Shown here in pieces: positions 24,600 through 36,833 of a stretch of 64,000 nt of DNA. The position numbers were made by a program, and so were the translations under genes. Below the pieces are notes generated by a model. That model was not told the origin of the DNA, did not search any database, and worked only from the letters and a program-made list of their open reading frames with translations. The stretch is from Azorinus chamasolen (taxonomy: Eukaryota > Mollusca > Bivalvia > Cardiida > Solecurtidae): the NCBI GenBank assembly GCA_963576725.1, contig OY755252.1, positions 30,336,578 through 30,400,577 of the forward strand, read 5' to 3'. Position 1 is the first letter of the stretch. Each line of letters opens with the position of its first letter.

Positions 24600-25125
24600 T
24601 TCTCTAAAGTGTTTGTGATAATTGTCCTCTGCGCATGCGTGCGTTCAGAACTAATTGTAACCAGGTGGATCACAAAACACGTATTCAACAATTCCAGGGA
24701 AACTGCAATATTCACAAAGCTATATCCCAGAGAATCAATTATTGAGCCGTGGGTAATTTCCCCCTCGAATGTCACCACAAATAATTGCTTATGACTTCAT
24801 GACAGAACGAACAAATTAAGAGAGCAACAGAGTGCTCATGACGGACGTTTAAATGCGTGGAGTTTGACGTACTGTTTTGCATTGAAAAAAAAGAAAAACA
24901 AAACAAAAAATAGACAGTGACATATATCTATTCCATGCATATTAGGTAAGAACAAGGAATACCTAAATATTGATTCGCTTAATATCTGTAATACCATGTA
25001 AATTTGAAAAAAATATTTTGGCCCTGGCTAATTGTGCAAACTCGACATGTATATAGTCTTATCTAGGTTTAAAAACTGTATGCATGTAATGTAAATGCTG
25101 ATGTTTGTGTATATAAAACATCTAG
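24600..25125. other. Intergenic stretch upstream of the GPCR pseudogene
   Basis: No convincing exon. Short frames on both strands (24596-24794) have no features. No promoter motif recognised. Confidence 0.4.
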
Positions 25126-25164
25126 AGTTACAGATAAAGGTGCGTGTTCAAGTAGTAATCGTCA

Positions 25165-25330
25165 TTAACCCTTCTCTTGCTGAATTTTAAAATACATTTC
25201 TCCTTCTTTACGCATGCCCTGTTGCATAATTACATATATCTTCACTGTGTACAAGTATTTCGCAGTGCAATCACTGCTGTGGAGTGCACTGCTTGCACAG
25301 TCAACTTGTAAATAGTGCTGACCCTGATGA
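25165..25330. mobile_element. Truncated P2 miniature element
   Basis: TTAA and the inverted P2 sequence run to GTAAATAGTGCTGACC, where the match stops. Inserted inside a copy of the foldback repeat described at 37540. Confidence 0.5.
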
Positions 25331-26821
25331 GCGGAGGCTTAATCCACCAAATCCTATATTGTGACAACTCTTAATTCGGAAAGTGGGTGAACCTTCGAAA
25401 GCAAACGTAGCAATGCGAAAAGAGACAGTTGCAGACTCAGTTTTTTGAGTCTGTTCATGAGTAGTAATCAAAAGTGCAATTCTACTCACGTCCCCTTGCA
25501 CCGGCGAAGACTCTAAAGAGTAATCGCAGTATACGGTTTGGTGGAGAAATGAAGGAGCTTTATTTGAATAATGTTTAATTAAGTTTGCGCATCTTATCTG
25601 GACCTCTGAATTCTATCTACTAAGCCTCATATATATGGGTCTAAACTGTCGGCAAATATAGCCACACGAACTGGCCGCTCGTGGACAATATGTTAACCAT
25701 TACCACATGTAAAAATACTGTCTGCTCACACCTGAATGCTGATCAGGTGCCAAACGGACGGATCCAGGTAAGATGTAGATATACTCGGTATCTCATCCAA
25801 TTGTTTGCATATGTGATTAATGAGACAAGGGGCACAGAACAAATTGTATATTTAATGCATACTTTTACCAAAAGTACAGATAAGATGCGTAAATTGAAAT
25901 ATTTTCAAGACTAACATCTATATTTCTTAACTTAACCCTATGTGGTGACTACTCTTTGGGATCGGCTTGAAGACCCCAGGGTTTGGTGGAGAAATGACGA
26001 TTTTATCATTTGAGTACGCATCTTTATCTGTTGCTCTGAACTGATTGAATCAAAGTTTCCATAGGAACAAAGTACCGTGGATATTTTTACGAAAAGTAAC
26101 TTGACTAGCAGTGCAGACCTTTGCGAGAGGACTCCTTTAGCAGCCCCTTATCTTGGTATCTACGGTTTGCAAACAATACTAAAATAAGTCACACGTGCCC
26201 CGCAGTGAAAGGGTAAACATTATTATGCGCGCATTTTGTATTAATCAATCAACATCAGAAGTTGAAAATAATACTTATAACCCATTTTCTGACAAAATAT
26301 ATTTATTTAGCTCAATAGTATCGCTATCCGAATACTGTTAAATCTCTCTCAAGGAACCTCCTTTTTAGACACAGGAATTTTGTACGGAAATCAGCGGACA
26401 CCTTCGGCCAAGTTCCGAATGACTTCGAGTGACAACGATTTGAAAATAATTGATGTCACATGAAACAATGGCTGACGCTGGTTGTTGACCTACATGTACA
26501 TCGAAAGGGTACTTCCGATATACAAATTTGAATCTTACGACTGATTCCGGTCAATGGCGAACGCTGTTCCACTGGATTCCACAGCATACATATTTGAATA
26601 AGACTCATATAGCTCCGTTAGGATCTGTTTGATCTAGATCTGCATTATATATATACGGTTATTTATTAAACATATAATTATAACAGTGATTAGTCAAAAG
26701 ATAGCATATTATTATTTTTGTCATTTTTGTCATTTTTTGAAGATATACAGGATAAATCATTACTTTATTTGGCAATACAATGTAACTACAGGCTGGCCGG
26801 TTTGGTGATTTTGATTAACAG

Positions 26822-27129
26822 GCCCCGTCACGTCACTCTGTCTCCACGTCATCAGTCCTGTTTTCGCGTCAATGACCCGGCACCGAACAGTTCCAGTATT
26901 GGCGGAAATGCCGTGGCCATTAGTAGATACAATTATGCCACGTCCTCGACGTGGCGCGGAAAAATCCCATTCACCCGAATCGTTTTCTAAGAAGCGTACG
27001 TTAACAGTACTTTTCAGACGAAGAATGAAAAATTACCATCATCTGCAGGGAATGCCGTATCCTTATACAGAAAAGGACGCGATCTTTCCCGCCAATGCCG
27101 TCTACGGCAATCAATACGGACGCACATAG
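26822..27129 (+). CDS. Possible terminal exon of an unrecognised gene
   Basis: An AG at 26820-26821 is followed by an open frame that runs in phase 2 to TAG at 27127-27129. The first ATG in frame is at 26872, giving 85 residues. The C-terminal part is basic and polar, with a tyrosine-rich tail (YPYTEK, YGNQYG). It looks like a cytoplasmic tail and has higher GC content than its surroundings. I recognise no domain. An upstream alternative acceptor at 26750 would meet a stop in this frame. No upstream exon could be identified, so this may be a chance frame. Confidence 0.25.
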
Positions 27130-27330
27130 ACCCTTTTTACTAGATTCGATTTAGATGTCCAAGTTCTCTTTTGAATGAATTTCAAGCAGACACCAGAAAA
27201 AAGGTAACGAAATTGTTCTCGCGTCGTCATAGGTTAGATATCTTTTTATTCCGGGTCTACATCGTTTGACACGAAGATAACATAAACGTCGAACACGAAA
27301 CAGAAATCCAACGTACATTCCAATTGATCA

Positions 27331-27520
27331 TTAACCCTTTCGCTGCCAATGCCGGATCTGTGATTACCTATGCAAACAGTTTGGACGCGTCTCATCTGGA
27401 TCCAAACTGTTTGTTACTGTTACTATGTTTTTGAAACAAAAATGAAGAAAATAAAAAAATGAATTTTATAGCAGACGACAAAGTTAGCAGACGACAGAGT
27501 TTGGCAGCGAAAGGGTTAAC
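27331..27520. mobile_element. TTAA-flanked miniature element, family P1
   Basis: TTAA flanks, termini CCCTTTCGCTGCCAA and complement. The central hairpin is shortened to GGACGCGTCTCATCTGGATCC. Confidence 0.7.
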
Positions 27521-27556
27521 CTTGACCCTTAACCTTCACTTTTACTTGCTTCCCTT

Positions 27557-27736
27557 TTAAACCGTTCGGTGCCAACTTTCAAATTGTCGTCTGCAAACTA
27601 ATTTGTTTTAAACCATTCGGTAAAATAAGGAAATGAGATGAATAAAATGCGAATATCAAAGGAATAAAGCTTAGCTATAGAAATAGTGTTTGAGACAAAA
27701 CGTGAAGTCCTGGCGACATTTGCGATCAAAGGGTTA
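27557..27736. mobile_element. Degraded P1-type miniature element
   Basis: TTAA flanks with eroded termini (ACCGTTCGGTGCCAA and CAAAGGG). The central hairpin is lost. Confidence 0.45.
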
Positions 27737-28365
27737 AACCCGAAATGCTACTTTAGACTAGATCGCTATCTGAGAAACTTACTTTCATATCTCACATCAT
27801 AGTCTATACTGAGTTGATGTTTTATACTACAATGTACGCTACGGATAAATATTGCCGATTATTTTCGTGTTTTGAACAGTTTGTATTTAGCCTTACTACG
27901 ATACACAGAGCTTTATAACAACATTCGTTAAAATGAAGCATAAAGAAACCTTGTTTCATTCTCTAAATGAATTAACGCAGGTGTATGATTATGGTTTCAC
28001 AAGACAACATAAGCGTTTAAGCAAAAACACCACACTCACTGTAGGATGTCAGCGGTAGATATACAGTAAAACCTTTATGAACTGGGAACTTTGAAGAATG
28101 GTCTCATTTTTCTTATAAGGTGTTACGCGATACTGTTGACAGTTAAATATCGGTGTATAATCCATAGGGTATTTCTTTAATGATACTGACACTTTTATGC
28201 TTAAATGGCAAAACGTAATTTATTATCCGGTCTAGAGGGGATCAACTGTGCACCACTGTTTTCATATATTTACGAAACCTATCTGTTTTCTGATCTTACA
28301 ATGTCATTCGCTTAAGATATTGCAGTACATCAAGTAGTAACTAATGCTTATAATGAATTGTATTA

Positions 28366-28582
28366 TTAACTCTTCGCTTGCTGTTCACGTCAATAAACCT
28401 ATCTACAGGAGCTGTCTCATCTGGGTCTGCATTATTTACAAGTTGATTGTGCAACCAATTCACCCCAGAGCAGTGATTGCACAGCGATATACTTGTACAC
28501 AGTGAAGATATATATAATTTTACAACAGGGCATTGGTAAAGAAGGAGAAATGTGTTTTAAAATTCAGCAAGAGAAGGGTTAA
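28366..28582. mobile_element. TTAA-flanked miniature element, family P2
   Basis: Same organisation as 17044-17236, with half of the central hairpin present (CTACAGGAGCTGTCTCATC). Confidence 0.6.
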
Positions 28583-28644
28583 TATATTTTCTTCCTAGTC
28601 TCCTACCGCCAACGTTGAACTGAACTATAGTTTTGCACTCCGCT

Positions 28645-29120
28645 CGTCTGTCCGTCAGTATGTCCGTCAGTATGTCAGTCAGTATGTCCGCCAGTATGTC
28701 CATATGTCCGCCAGTCGGTCCGTCAGTCTGTCCGTAAGTATGTCCGTCAATATGTCCGTCAGTATGTCCATCAGTCTGTCAGTCAATATATCTGTCAGTA
28801 TGTCCGTCAGTATATCCGTCAATATGTCCGTCAGTATGTCCATCAGTCTGTCAGTCAGTATGTCCGTCAGTCTGTCAGTCAATATGTCCGTCAGTATGTC
28901 CGTCAGTATGTCCGTCAGTATGTCCGTCAGTCTGTCCGTCAGTATGTCCGTCAGTATGTCCGTCAATATGTCCGAACGTCCGTCAGTATGTCCGTCAGTA
29001 TGTCCGAACGTCCGTCAGTATATCCGTCAGTATGTCCGTCAGTATGTCCGTCAGTATATCCGTCAGTATGTCCGTCCGTCAGTATATCCGTCAGTATGTC
29101 CGTCAGTATGTCCGTCAGTC
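28645..29120 (+). repeat. 12-bp minisatellite
   Basis: About 40 imperfect units of GTCCGTCAGTAT with C/T and single-base variants. Because the period is a multiple of three, both strands stay open for long stretches; these frames are not genes. Confidence 0.9.
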
Positions 29121-29224
29121 ATGCTTCATTATCGGAAAAGTCCACCTCTGAAACAAAGAGCTATGTGTGATTCCGACCCGCAAGCTAAGCGATAAATGGA
29201 ATATATGCATATAACAAAACAACC

Positions 29225-29560
29225 TGACATCACCACTATCACCACCAGCAGCAGCAACAACAACAACAGCAGCTCTGGGATCTAATTTGGGAGCGCCCCC
29301 AAGTCTAATTCTCCTCCTCCACCTCCTTCAAGCAACAACACCAGCTCCAGGAGCTCATTTTGAAAATTCTCCTAAGCATTCTCATCCCTTACAACAGCAA
29401 CAACAGCTATGGGAGCTCATTTGGGAGCTGTTACCCCGACAACAAACAATAATTGATCTGGGAGCTCATTTTCTGGAGCTCCTCTTCCTCCCTCTCCCCC
29501 AACAACAACAACTCTTGGAGCCGATTTTAACTATATTTGCAACTCAGACCAATTGAGGAT
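29225..29560 (+). repeat. CAA/CAG- and GAGCTC-rich low-complexity region
   Basis: CAACAACAGC runs alternate with TGGGAGCTCATTTT words about every 60-70 bp. An 89-codon open frame (29287-29556) follows the repeat and has no credible protein features. Confidence 0.7.
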
Positions 29561-29600
29561 TACCTCTTTAATTCGTGAATTTTAATGTATAAATATCATA

Positions 29601-29777
29601 TACTGTAAAACCTCTCTATAACGGCCACCAAATTACATTAATTATTTTGTGTTAAAGGCAGGTGGCTGCTTAAATAGAGCGTTCTGTTTTACTTTCACCT
29701 TGCTTTAAGCGGCCACCTGCCCTAACTACCAGCAAATTAACACAATTTAGTGGCTGTTATAGAGAGATTTTACTGTA
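29601..29777. mobile_element. TA-flanked miniature element, family T1 (Tigger/pogo-like ends)
   Basis: Ends TACTGTAAAACCTCTCTATA and the complement, with TA at each side. The internal hairpin has arms GGTGGCTGCTTAA and CTTGCTTTAAGCGGCC. Relatives at 32174-32340 and 36416-36629. Confidence 0.65.
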
Positions 29778-29792
29778 ATAGAACTGAATATA

Positions 29793-29955
29793 AACGGAGA
29801 CAGACAGACAGACATGCAGACAGGTAGACATGCAGACAGACAGACAGACAGATAAACAGGCAGACAGACAGACATACATACATACATATAGACAGGCAGA
29901 CATACCACACAGACAGACAGAGGCAGAGACAGCAGCGGCAGACAGACAGACAGAA
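29793..29955 (+). repeat. GACA microsatellite
   Basis: Imperfect (GACA)n with GCAGACAG and a CATA run; open on the minus strand only because of the repeat. Confidence 0.9.
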
Positions 29956-31029
29956 AACGAAAGATAGGGGACATAATGAGACGAAAAGGGAACAAATACA
30001 ATTTCATTTTCCAATCATCAAATTTTATTCCCTTCGTTTACATTTCGCTTAATCAAAATTGCAACGGAAACAGGTTCACTAAGATGATTCTTCTGTGTTA
30101 CTTTCTAGCATACGGAGTAAACGTTCGAAAGCTTCTGAACTGTATATATCGGTACCAACATTCTACTTCCAACCGTAAGGTCGTCACCATATATCACTTT
30201 ACGTGTATCATCAAACATGTTTAACGAATAAATTGGATACCGTCAGTTACATCTAAAGTGTTTTTTCGTACCTAACCCTCTAACACTATTTATATAGAAT
30301 CATCGTAATTACATAAGCTATTGCCACTTTCGCGGGTGCTTATCTTTTATACCATTCGTACGCCTGAATTCCATGAGGCCTCATCGAAATGTCTGGTTCA
30401 GGTACCGTATATGTGGGTCATCATTCCTTTCGAAATGCCTTTATTCTTAACTTAATCCTTAGCTAGCTATAAAAACGAGATTAGCTCAAAATCTTATCTT
30501 CTACATGTTTTACTCGGTTTCTTATCTGGATCCAGGTCCGGCTAAGCAGGCTAAGGGCTACTTTCGATCATAAGAATAAGGGAACATCGATACATTAAAA
30601 TCACATTCTACCTGGTGTTTTACCTTTTATGATATACTGCAACCTACTTTCAATAGACATAGAAATAATATGATAAAGCTAAATTGTAAATCCAGTAAAT
30701 CTCAATATGTATGTTTGCTTATAAAACGGCTAACATCACAATGTATTATTATACACACACTGTGAATAATTGTTTCAGATGTACAGAGTATTGTTGCTTG
30801 CATCATTGCGGGTGGTTTTCTTATAGTCTATAATAAACAGGTGCATGTATATCTGAACACTTTTTCAAGTATTGATATGTCTACAAATTCATGATATACC
30901 TTAATGTAACGAATATGGTTACACTATGCGAAAACTTACAGGTTGTCAAAACTGGTACGCTCGTGAACAGGCGACACACTTTTTATCATTTTGGACTGAA
31001 TTCCGTGACTCCAAATGATAAGCGCATGG

Positions 31030-31036
31030 TATATAA
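31030..31036 (+). promoter_or_regulatory. TATA-like box of inhibitor-like gene A
   Basis: TATATAA lies 75 bp before the start codon at 31105. The segment from about 30940 to the ATG is closely matched upstream of copy B, where the same box is at 48528-48534. That leaves room for a transcription start near 31060 and a 5' leader of about 45 nt. The start itself is inferred. Confidence 0.5.
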
Positions 31037-31104
31037 TCCATTCCGAAAGGATGGACGGGCAGTCTTTATCTTAGGAGAGTAAAGCGATACCACAACTCGG
31101 AAAG

Positions 31105-34100
31105 ATGAAAGTCCTGCTGATATTTGCAGCTATTATGGGTAATGTAAATCTAAAATTCTAATTCTTACTGGTCCTTCGGGATCATCAGTTTTTATGTTAT
31201 AAGTTCTGAACGCCGGAGCTAGGCGTGAGTAGTGTTGCATTTTGAAATGCTGCTCATGAATAGACTTAATACAACCGATTCTGCAAGTTTCTCTTTACGC
31301 GTTGCTACTTTTGCTTTCGAAGGTTCTCCCACTTTCAGAATGTATTCAAAATTTTCCGACTTCATTGGAAAGGGGGTCTTAATCCCGTCTTGTTACGCAT
31401 TTGCAGCCAGAGTTAAAAGAGAGCAGACGACTTCTATCGGAACCGACTGATCAGGATCTACTCTGTTTGCTTGTAAAATAATAATAGACCCGGCTCTTAA
31501 GTTTCTACCAATACCACAATAGCCTGAGTACATATGTCATTCTTAAAACTACGAAAATTAATATTCATTACGTTATTATTATTTACATGGCTATTGAAAA
31601 GGCTCACACATTCCCAATATCTGTGTTTATAAATTCTAAATATCATTTTATGCATAATTGTCCGGCTTCATTGGAATGCGGGTTTTAACTTTTCACTAGC
31701 TATGTTAACCATGATCAGTCGACCTGTTTTAACGTGCAGTTTAGTGTAACTAGTCTAACTGGAACAAAAGGAATTCGCAAACAGTCTGAACTAAGGTGGC
31801 ACCGAGTCACTTGACGTCTCATCTGGATGCGAGTCTCACGGTCTATCATTGGTTCTCAAAACTTTAATCGTGGTCCAATTTCAACTGATCCACATTTAAC
31901 TGTTTCTAAATTTGAATACATACTGCATATCCATGAACAGGATAGTTAAAATAAAGTATGGAAGATAGACAGTTGTAGCCATTTTAGAAACAAAAGAAAA
32001 ATATATATCAAAGTCCATTAGCAAACAGAGCAGACCAAGATCAGACGACTTCTAAATGAGCCGTCTGGTCGAGGGCCACACTGTTTGCAAATGCGTGAAA
32101 AGACGTTTGTATAAGGGAAAGAGTTTCGCAACGCTTTAAAAACCTTTCTGTGTTGTTATATTGTCATTACTATTACAATAAAACCTCTCTATAACTGCCA
32201 GAACATTGTGTTAATTACCTGGTTTTTAGGACAAGTGGCTGCTTAAAGCAAGGTGAATTGAAAACAGAGCGTTCCTATTGGAGCGTCCTGTTTTACTTTC
32301 ACCTTGCTTTTAGCAACCACCTGCCTTTAACACAACATACTTGATGCAGCTTTGTGTACACTATAGTAAGCGCATTTTGACGCATCTATAAATAGAGTAA
32401 ACTATTCGTCTGATCAGGGTCTGCTCTGTTTGCTTATGGTGTAATATAGATCTAACTCTACAGTTTCTGCCCGAACCAAAATGTCATGAGTTCGTATGCC
32501 TTTATAAAAAATAATCTTATTAATATTCATGACATCATTATTTCCTACGTACATATTCATTGGGGAAAGGGTTAACTTATCTTTTGAATACAGGAAACGA
32601 GTCTATCATGCGCAAACAGAGTAGACCCACATCGGACGTCTCATATACGAGCCCTTGGATTAGAATTTACAGTTTAACATTCAAAATCGTATTGTAAATC
32701 GCCTTTCATATTGAGTGAACTCTGTTGATAAACACTTATCAGCCATGCCACATTGAATTTCTGCATTCAAATTGTTAGTGCAATATACAGAGAAATGTTT
32801 CGGTGAAACATGTTTTGTTACTGCCCATTTGTATTTTCGCATAGCTTAAATAACAATGTAATTAATAAGCATTAAGTTTCGGAAATGGTCCTTAGTGCAA
32901 TATGAATTTGAATCCAGTAATAGTTTTGAGTTAATTGCCACAGATGACGAAGAACTGTTAGTTTTTATTGCCTTGGTCATATACATACTGTTAAAATTGT
33001 TTAATTGGAAAATATTCTTATGAACTATTATTTAAAATAATATTGGTCTAAATCACAATTTCATTACAAACATTTTCTTTTTTCAGTAGGTACATTGCAT
33101 CAAGAGCAGAACTTATGTGTGTAAAAATCGTTAAGTGTTACATTGATTCTTCTTACATTTTTATTGACTCGGAATTTGTAATACAATATGTGTTATTGTA
33201 TACGATAACAATTCAACATCTCGCGTCGCAGTCTACATGGCTTTTTAGGTTTAGTAAACCATATACGAGATGCTGATGAATAGCAAACACTTTAAATCTT
33301 CTCAAAGCGTAGCTCACTTGTATGTTTTTCATTTTCAGTCGTCGCCATTGCCGAACAGTGCAAGGATAATGGCGATTGCACGCATACCTCGTGTAGTAAC
33401 GCCCCTGCTGGAGTGACGTACACACTGACATGCTCCACAAACAACGATTGCGTCTGTACGACGGGAACGTCTAGTGAGTCATCATAGCATTAACCGCAGA
33501 CATACACCGTTAGAAATTGTATAACACAGAATTGCATGAGATCACTTACATACTGAGTACTTAAACCTTGATGGCATCCGCCAGTTTACAAACTGGGTTC
33601 TCAAAACAGGATTACATGAGTTAGTTTAATACCATATCCGTCAGTTTACATACAGAACAAGACAGAACAGACTGACATCAGTCAGTTATCATACAAAGCA
33701 CAAAAAGCGAAAATAATCGTCCATTTACACACCCGGTACGCGAAGCACGATGCCATTAGTCAGTTTACAAACAGATCACCCACAACAGGATGGTATCCGT
33801 CAGTTTACATACTCACTGTAAAAAATGCAGATCAGAATGACACCGCTCAGTTTACAAACAGAGCACCCACAACAGAATGGTATCCGTCACTTTACATACT
33901 CACTGTAGAACAATGCAGATCAGAATGGCACCACTCAGTTTACAACCGGAATACCCAAACCACACATCATAGATTTTCCAAAACCCGTCAATATACACAA
34001 TGTGTACGCAAAGCAAACCTTATGGGGGATATCCGTCAGGTTGTACAATGATTACACATAAGTGGATGACATAACCTCTGTCAGGTACATACTTATTCAT

Positions 34101-35758
34101 TACAGTAAACCCCCTTGTAAAGCGACCACCAACTATGGGTATAATTCTGGGTGTCAGAGGCAGTTGGTAGCTTAGTGCAAGCAACAGGTAACGCAGAAAG
34201 CTCCTAGAGCTCCTGCATTAAGCAACCACCTGCTTATAAAGGCAGAAATTAAAATGGTCGCATTAGAGGGGCTCTAATGTTTATGCTTGCTTTAGACAGA
34301 TACTACTGCAATGCTTTTCATGTCGTAAAAAAGCAGCGTGCTTGATCAGATTATATCAGGTAAGCAGCGCAACAGTTAAAGGTGCGTACTCAAATACTAT
34401 AATCATCATTTCTCCACCAAACCCTTTGTTGCTACCAATCTTTTGAATCGGCTTGAAGAGACAATTCTAAAACATATTCATAGCATAGAGATTTATGAAG
34501 AAATAAAATAAGTTTTTCTTGTAGATGTTTTGATTTACGCACTATATCTGGAACTCTGACATTGTAAAGTTATTTATTTTGACGATTAATACCCCGTCTT
34601 TATAGTGTCTCTTGGTGATTGTTGGTATCTGCATAGCAAAGTTGCAGCTTTTTTGCTACTGCTGTACCTTCAGTATCGAGAGAGATAATGTTGCATCAAA
34701 TATATACTAAGTCAGTCCCTGCTAAAGGTACTTGAAGAGGAAGAAGGTACTATACTCCTGATTAAGGGTTGAGAACTAGAGCAGTCTATCTTAAACATAC
34801 CCTAAAAGGGAGACTAATGCTTGGTCATTTTGTAGCATGCAGCATATCAGTAGATAATACAGGTAGCATTCTGTTGTACTGCATTAATCAAGGTACTGCT
34901 GCTTTAGCCGCCCATGCTTAATTAGCATATAGTCCTGCAGAAGCGTTCTGATCAGGGTCTACACTGCGTGCACTGTTTGTATACGTAATTATATAAATCT
35001 GATTTTACAGTTTCTGGATGGCTTATTTCAAATAGTTAAAACTCATGTTTTTTCTCACATGAATGAAACAGAGGATGTCACTATACTATGTATGTAAGAC
35101 GTGAAATCTAAACACTTCAGTCCATGCATATGATATCAGAACAACATATTACGGCTCGTACTTTAAATACAAAAAAATGTCATTTCTCCGTCAATCTCTT
35201 TGTTGTTAACCTATCTGGCGACCACTCCTTTTCGTGACAATTCTAAAGAGTGGTAACAACATTGCGTTTGATGGATAAGTAAAGGAGTAATTCTTGAATT
35301 GTTTTTATCTTTGCATCTTATCCGGACCTCTGTATATGTAAGACATAATGACATCATGCAGGAAAGGTGTGGCGTAATACATGACGTGGTTATGGTGTAA
35401 AGGTTACCTCTTGATAGTTTAATGGTAATATGGAATAACCCATGATAAAATATTTGTTAATCGGTGTCTCGTGAATACAATCTGAGGAGATGTAGGAATT
35501 TGTAGCCGACAGCAGTTTCAATATTTGCAAATGGTTCAATTAAAACAAAAATACAATGTTTCTGTTTCAGGCGGTAATTGCATACAGCAGAGTGACTGTG
35601 CATCAACATCATGTGACCAACACAACCACCATGACCAGCACAACCAACATAATCAACATAACCAGAATAAACGACAACCCAACTTTCCAGCCCCTGACCA
35701 TACAGCCCACTGTATTGATAACCAATGTCAATGTGGAGTTTTTGGAGGACCCCACTAA
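31105..35758 (+). CDS. Small secreted 12-Cys protein, probable Cvsi-like (I83-type) serine protease inhibitor, copy A
   Basis: Three exons: 31105-31138, 33339-33473 and 35571-35758 (stop TAA). Both introns are phase 1, with GT donors at 31139 and 33474 and pyrimidine-AG acceptors ending at 33338 and 35570. The spliced reading frame is 357 nt, 118 residues. Residues 1-16 are a hydrophobic signal peptide, probably cut before Glu17. The mature part has 12 cysteines in two repeats: C19-x5-C25-x4-C30-x12-C43-x5-C49-x-C51, then C60-x5-C66-x4-C71-x32-C104-x4-C109-x-C111. This two-by-six cysteine layout, the size and the secretion signal recall the oyster Cvsi inhibitors of subtilisin-like proteases; that assignment is from memory of the family, not a search. 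Odd feature: the third loop of repeat 2 is enlarged by about 20 residues and is rich in His, Asn and Gln (residues 72-89, six His). It could instead be another cysteine-rich defence or shell peptide. Same-strand paralogue starts at 48603. Confidence 0.8.
32174..32340. mobile_element. T1 miniature element, 3' truncated
   Basis: Starts TACAATAAAACCTCTCTATA; hairpin centre GTTCCTATTGGAGC. The right terminus is not preserved. Lies in the copy-A-only part of intron 1. Confidence 0.55.
33760..34022 (+). repeat. 88-bp tandem array in intron 2 of gene A, about 3 units
   Basis: Units start near 33760, 33847 and 33935. Each has two half-units carrying TCAGTTTACA. More degenerate half-units extend upstream to about 33560. 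The homologous array in gene B has six units. Confidence 0.75.
34101..34283. mobile_element. T2 miniature element in intron 2 of gene A
   Basis: TACAGTAAACCCCC end and a shortened hairpin. Its paralogous copy in gene B is at 51218-51393. Confidence 0.55.
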
Positions 35759-35775
35759 TTCAACCATGATAACAA

Positions 35776-35781
35776 AATAAA
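35776..35781 (+). terminator. Polyadenylation signal of gene A
   Basis: AATAAA begins 18 nt after the stop codon of copy A. The same signal at the same distance follows copy B. Confidence 0.6.
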
Positions 35782-36415
35782 CAGATAAAGCATCCATGAT
35801 TTCAACTGATGTGTATTGTTCTTGCTTTGGTCTCTCACTAAAGCCATACCCGTTAATATAATACTGACAATTAATTAAGATGATGATGATGACGACGAAG
35901 ACGATGGCGATGTTAATAAGGATTTCAGATAATGTATAGAGCAAATGCCACAAAACTATTGCATACATAAAACACAAGTGTTAAGAATGTCATTATCTTA
36001 GAATTCTTAAACGTATTTCATCATTTACCAAACTGTAACCATGGTATTAAATTATTTTGACACTAATGAAACGCCGATTTACTCTGTCTCATATTGATTT
36101 TCAAATTGTATGAAAAAATTGCAACACACTGTTCACAGAAATTGGTTACAAACGTACTGCTCTAAACCCCGCGATTGAAAGTTGTGGTATGCTAGACGTC
36201 AAAAGGTTTAATCTTGTTCAACGTTGATTGACTCATTGGTCTCCCAATGGTACAGCAAATGCTGAAATACTGGGCATTGATGTGGTTTTAATTATTTTAC
36301 TAATGGATATTTAGGTAAAAAATAATGACTTGGTGAAATTCAGTTAAGCTTATTTTTCAACATAGTGTATGAACACGGGGTGGGGTTATGACATAACAAA
36401 ATATAGAACAGTATC

Positions 36416-36629
36416 TACAGTAAAACCTCTCTATAACGGCCACTAAATTACATAAAATATTTTGTGTTAAAGGCTTGTGGCTGCCTAAAGCTAGGGAGAG
36501 GTAAGACTGAACGGAGCGCTCCTATAGGAGCATTCTGTTTTACTTTCACCTTGCTTTAAGCAGCAACCTGCCCTACATAGCAACTAATTTACACAATTTA
36601 GTGGCCATTATAGGGAGGTTTTACTTTAT
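36416..36629. mobile_element. T1 miniature element with an empty site in the paralogous copy
   Basis: Begins TACAGTAAAACCTCTCTATA and ends GGGAGGTTTTACTTTATA, with centre GCTCCTATAGGAGC. The corresponding place in duplication copy B (about 52880-52897) lacks it, showing a TA-type insertion after the duplication. Confidence 0.75.
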
Positions 36630-36630
36630 A

Positions 36631-36833
36631 TACAGTAGAACCCGTCTTAAGCAGTCCGTCATTTATTAAAAATAGGAATCTTAAAACGAAGGTGGTTGCT
36701 TTCTAGAGGGAAAACATAATGCAGATGGCTCCTATAAGAACTCTGTATTTGGCATGCGTTATGCTACCACCTGCCTTACATACCTATAATTAGACTTCTT
36801 TTTGATGACCGCTTAAGACAGGTTCAACTGGTA
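36631..36833. mobile_element. T2 miniature element
   Basis: Ends TACAGTAGAACCCGTCTTAAG and GACAGGTTCAACTGGTA. Also present at 52898-53070, where it has been cut by the TTAA insertion at 53071. Confidence 0.6.

Noticed and set aside
28679..29195. Long open frames on both strands of the minisatellite
   Set aside because: They come from the 12-bp period (a multiple of three) and have no start context, domain or non-repeat sequence.
29747..30014. Minus-strand Cys/Leu/Ser-rich frames over the GACA run
   Set aside because: The composition follows directly from the tetranucleotide repeat.
35609..35977. 122-codon minus-strand frame over exon 3 of gene A
   Set aside because: A shadow of the His-rich coding repeat; the hydrophobic run comes from the antisense of Asn/Gln/His codons.
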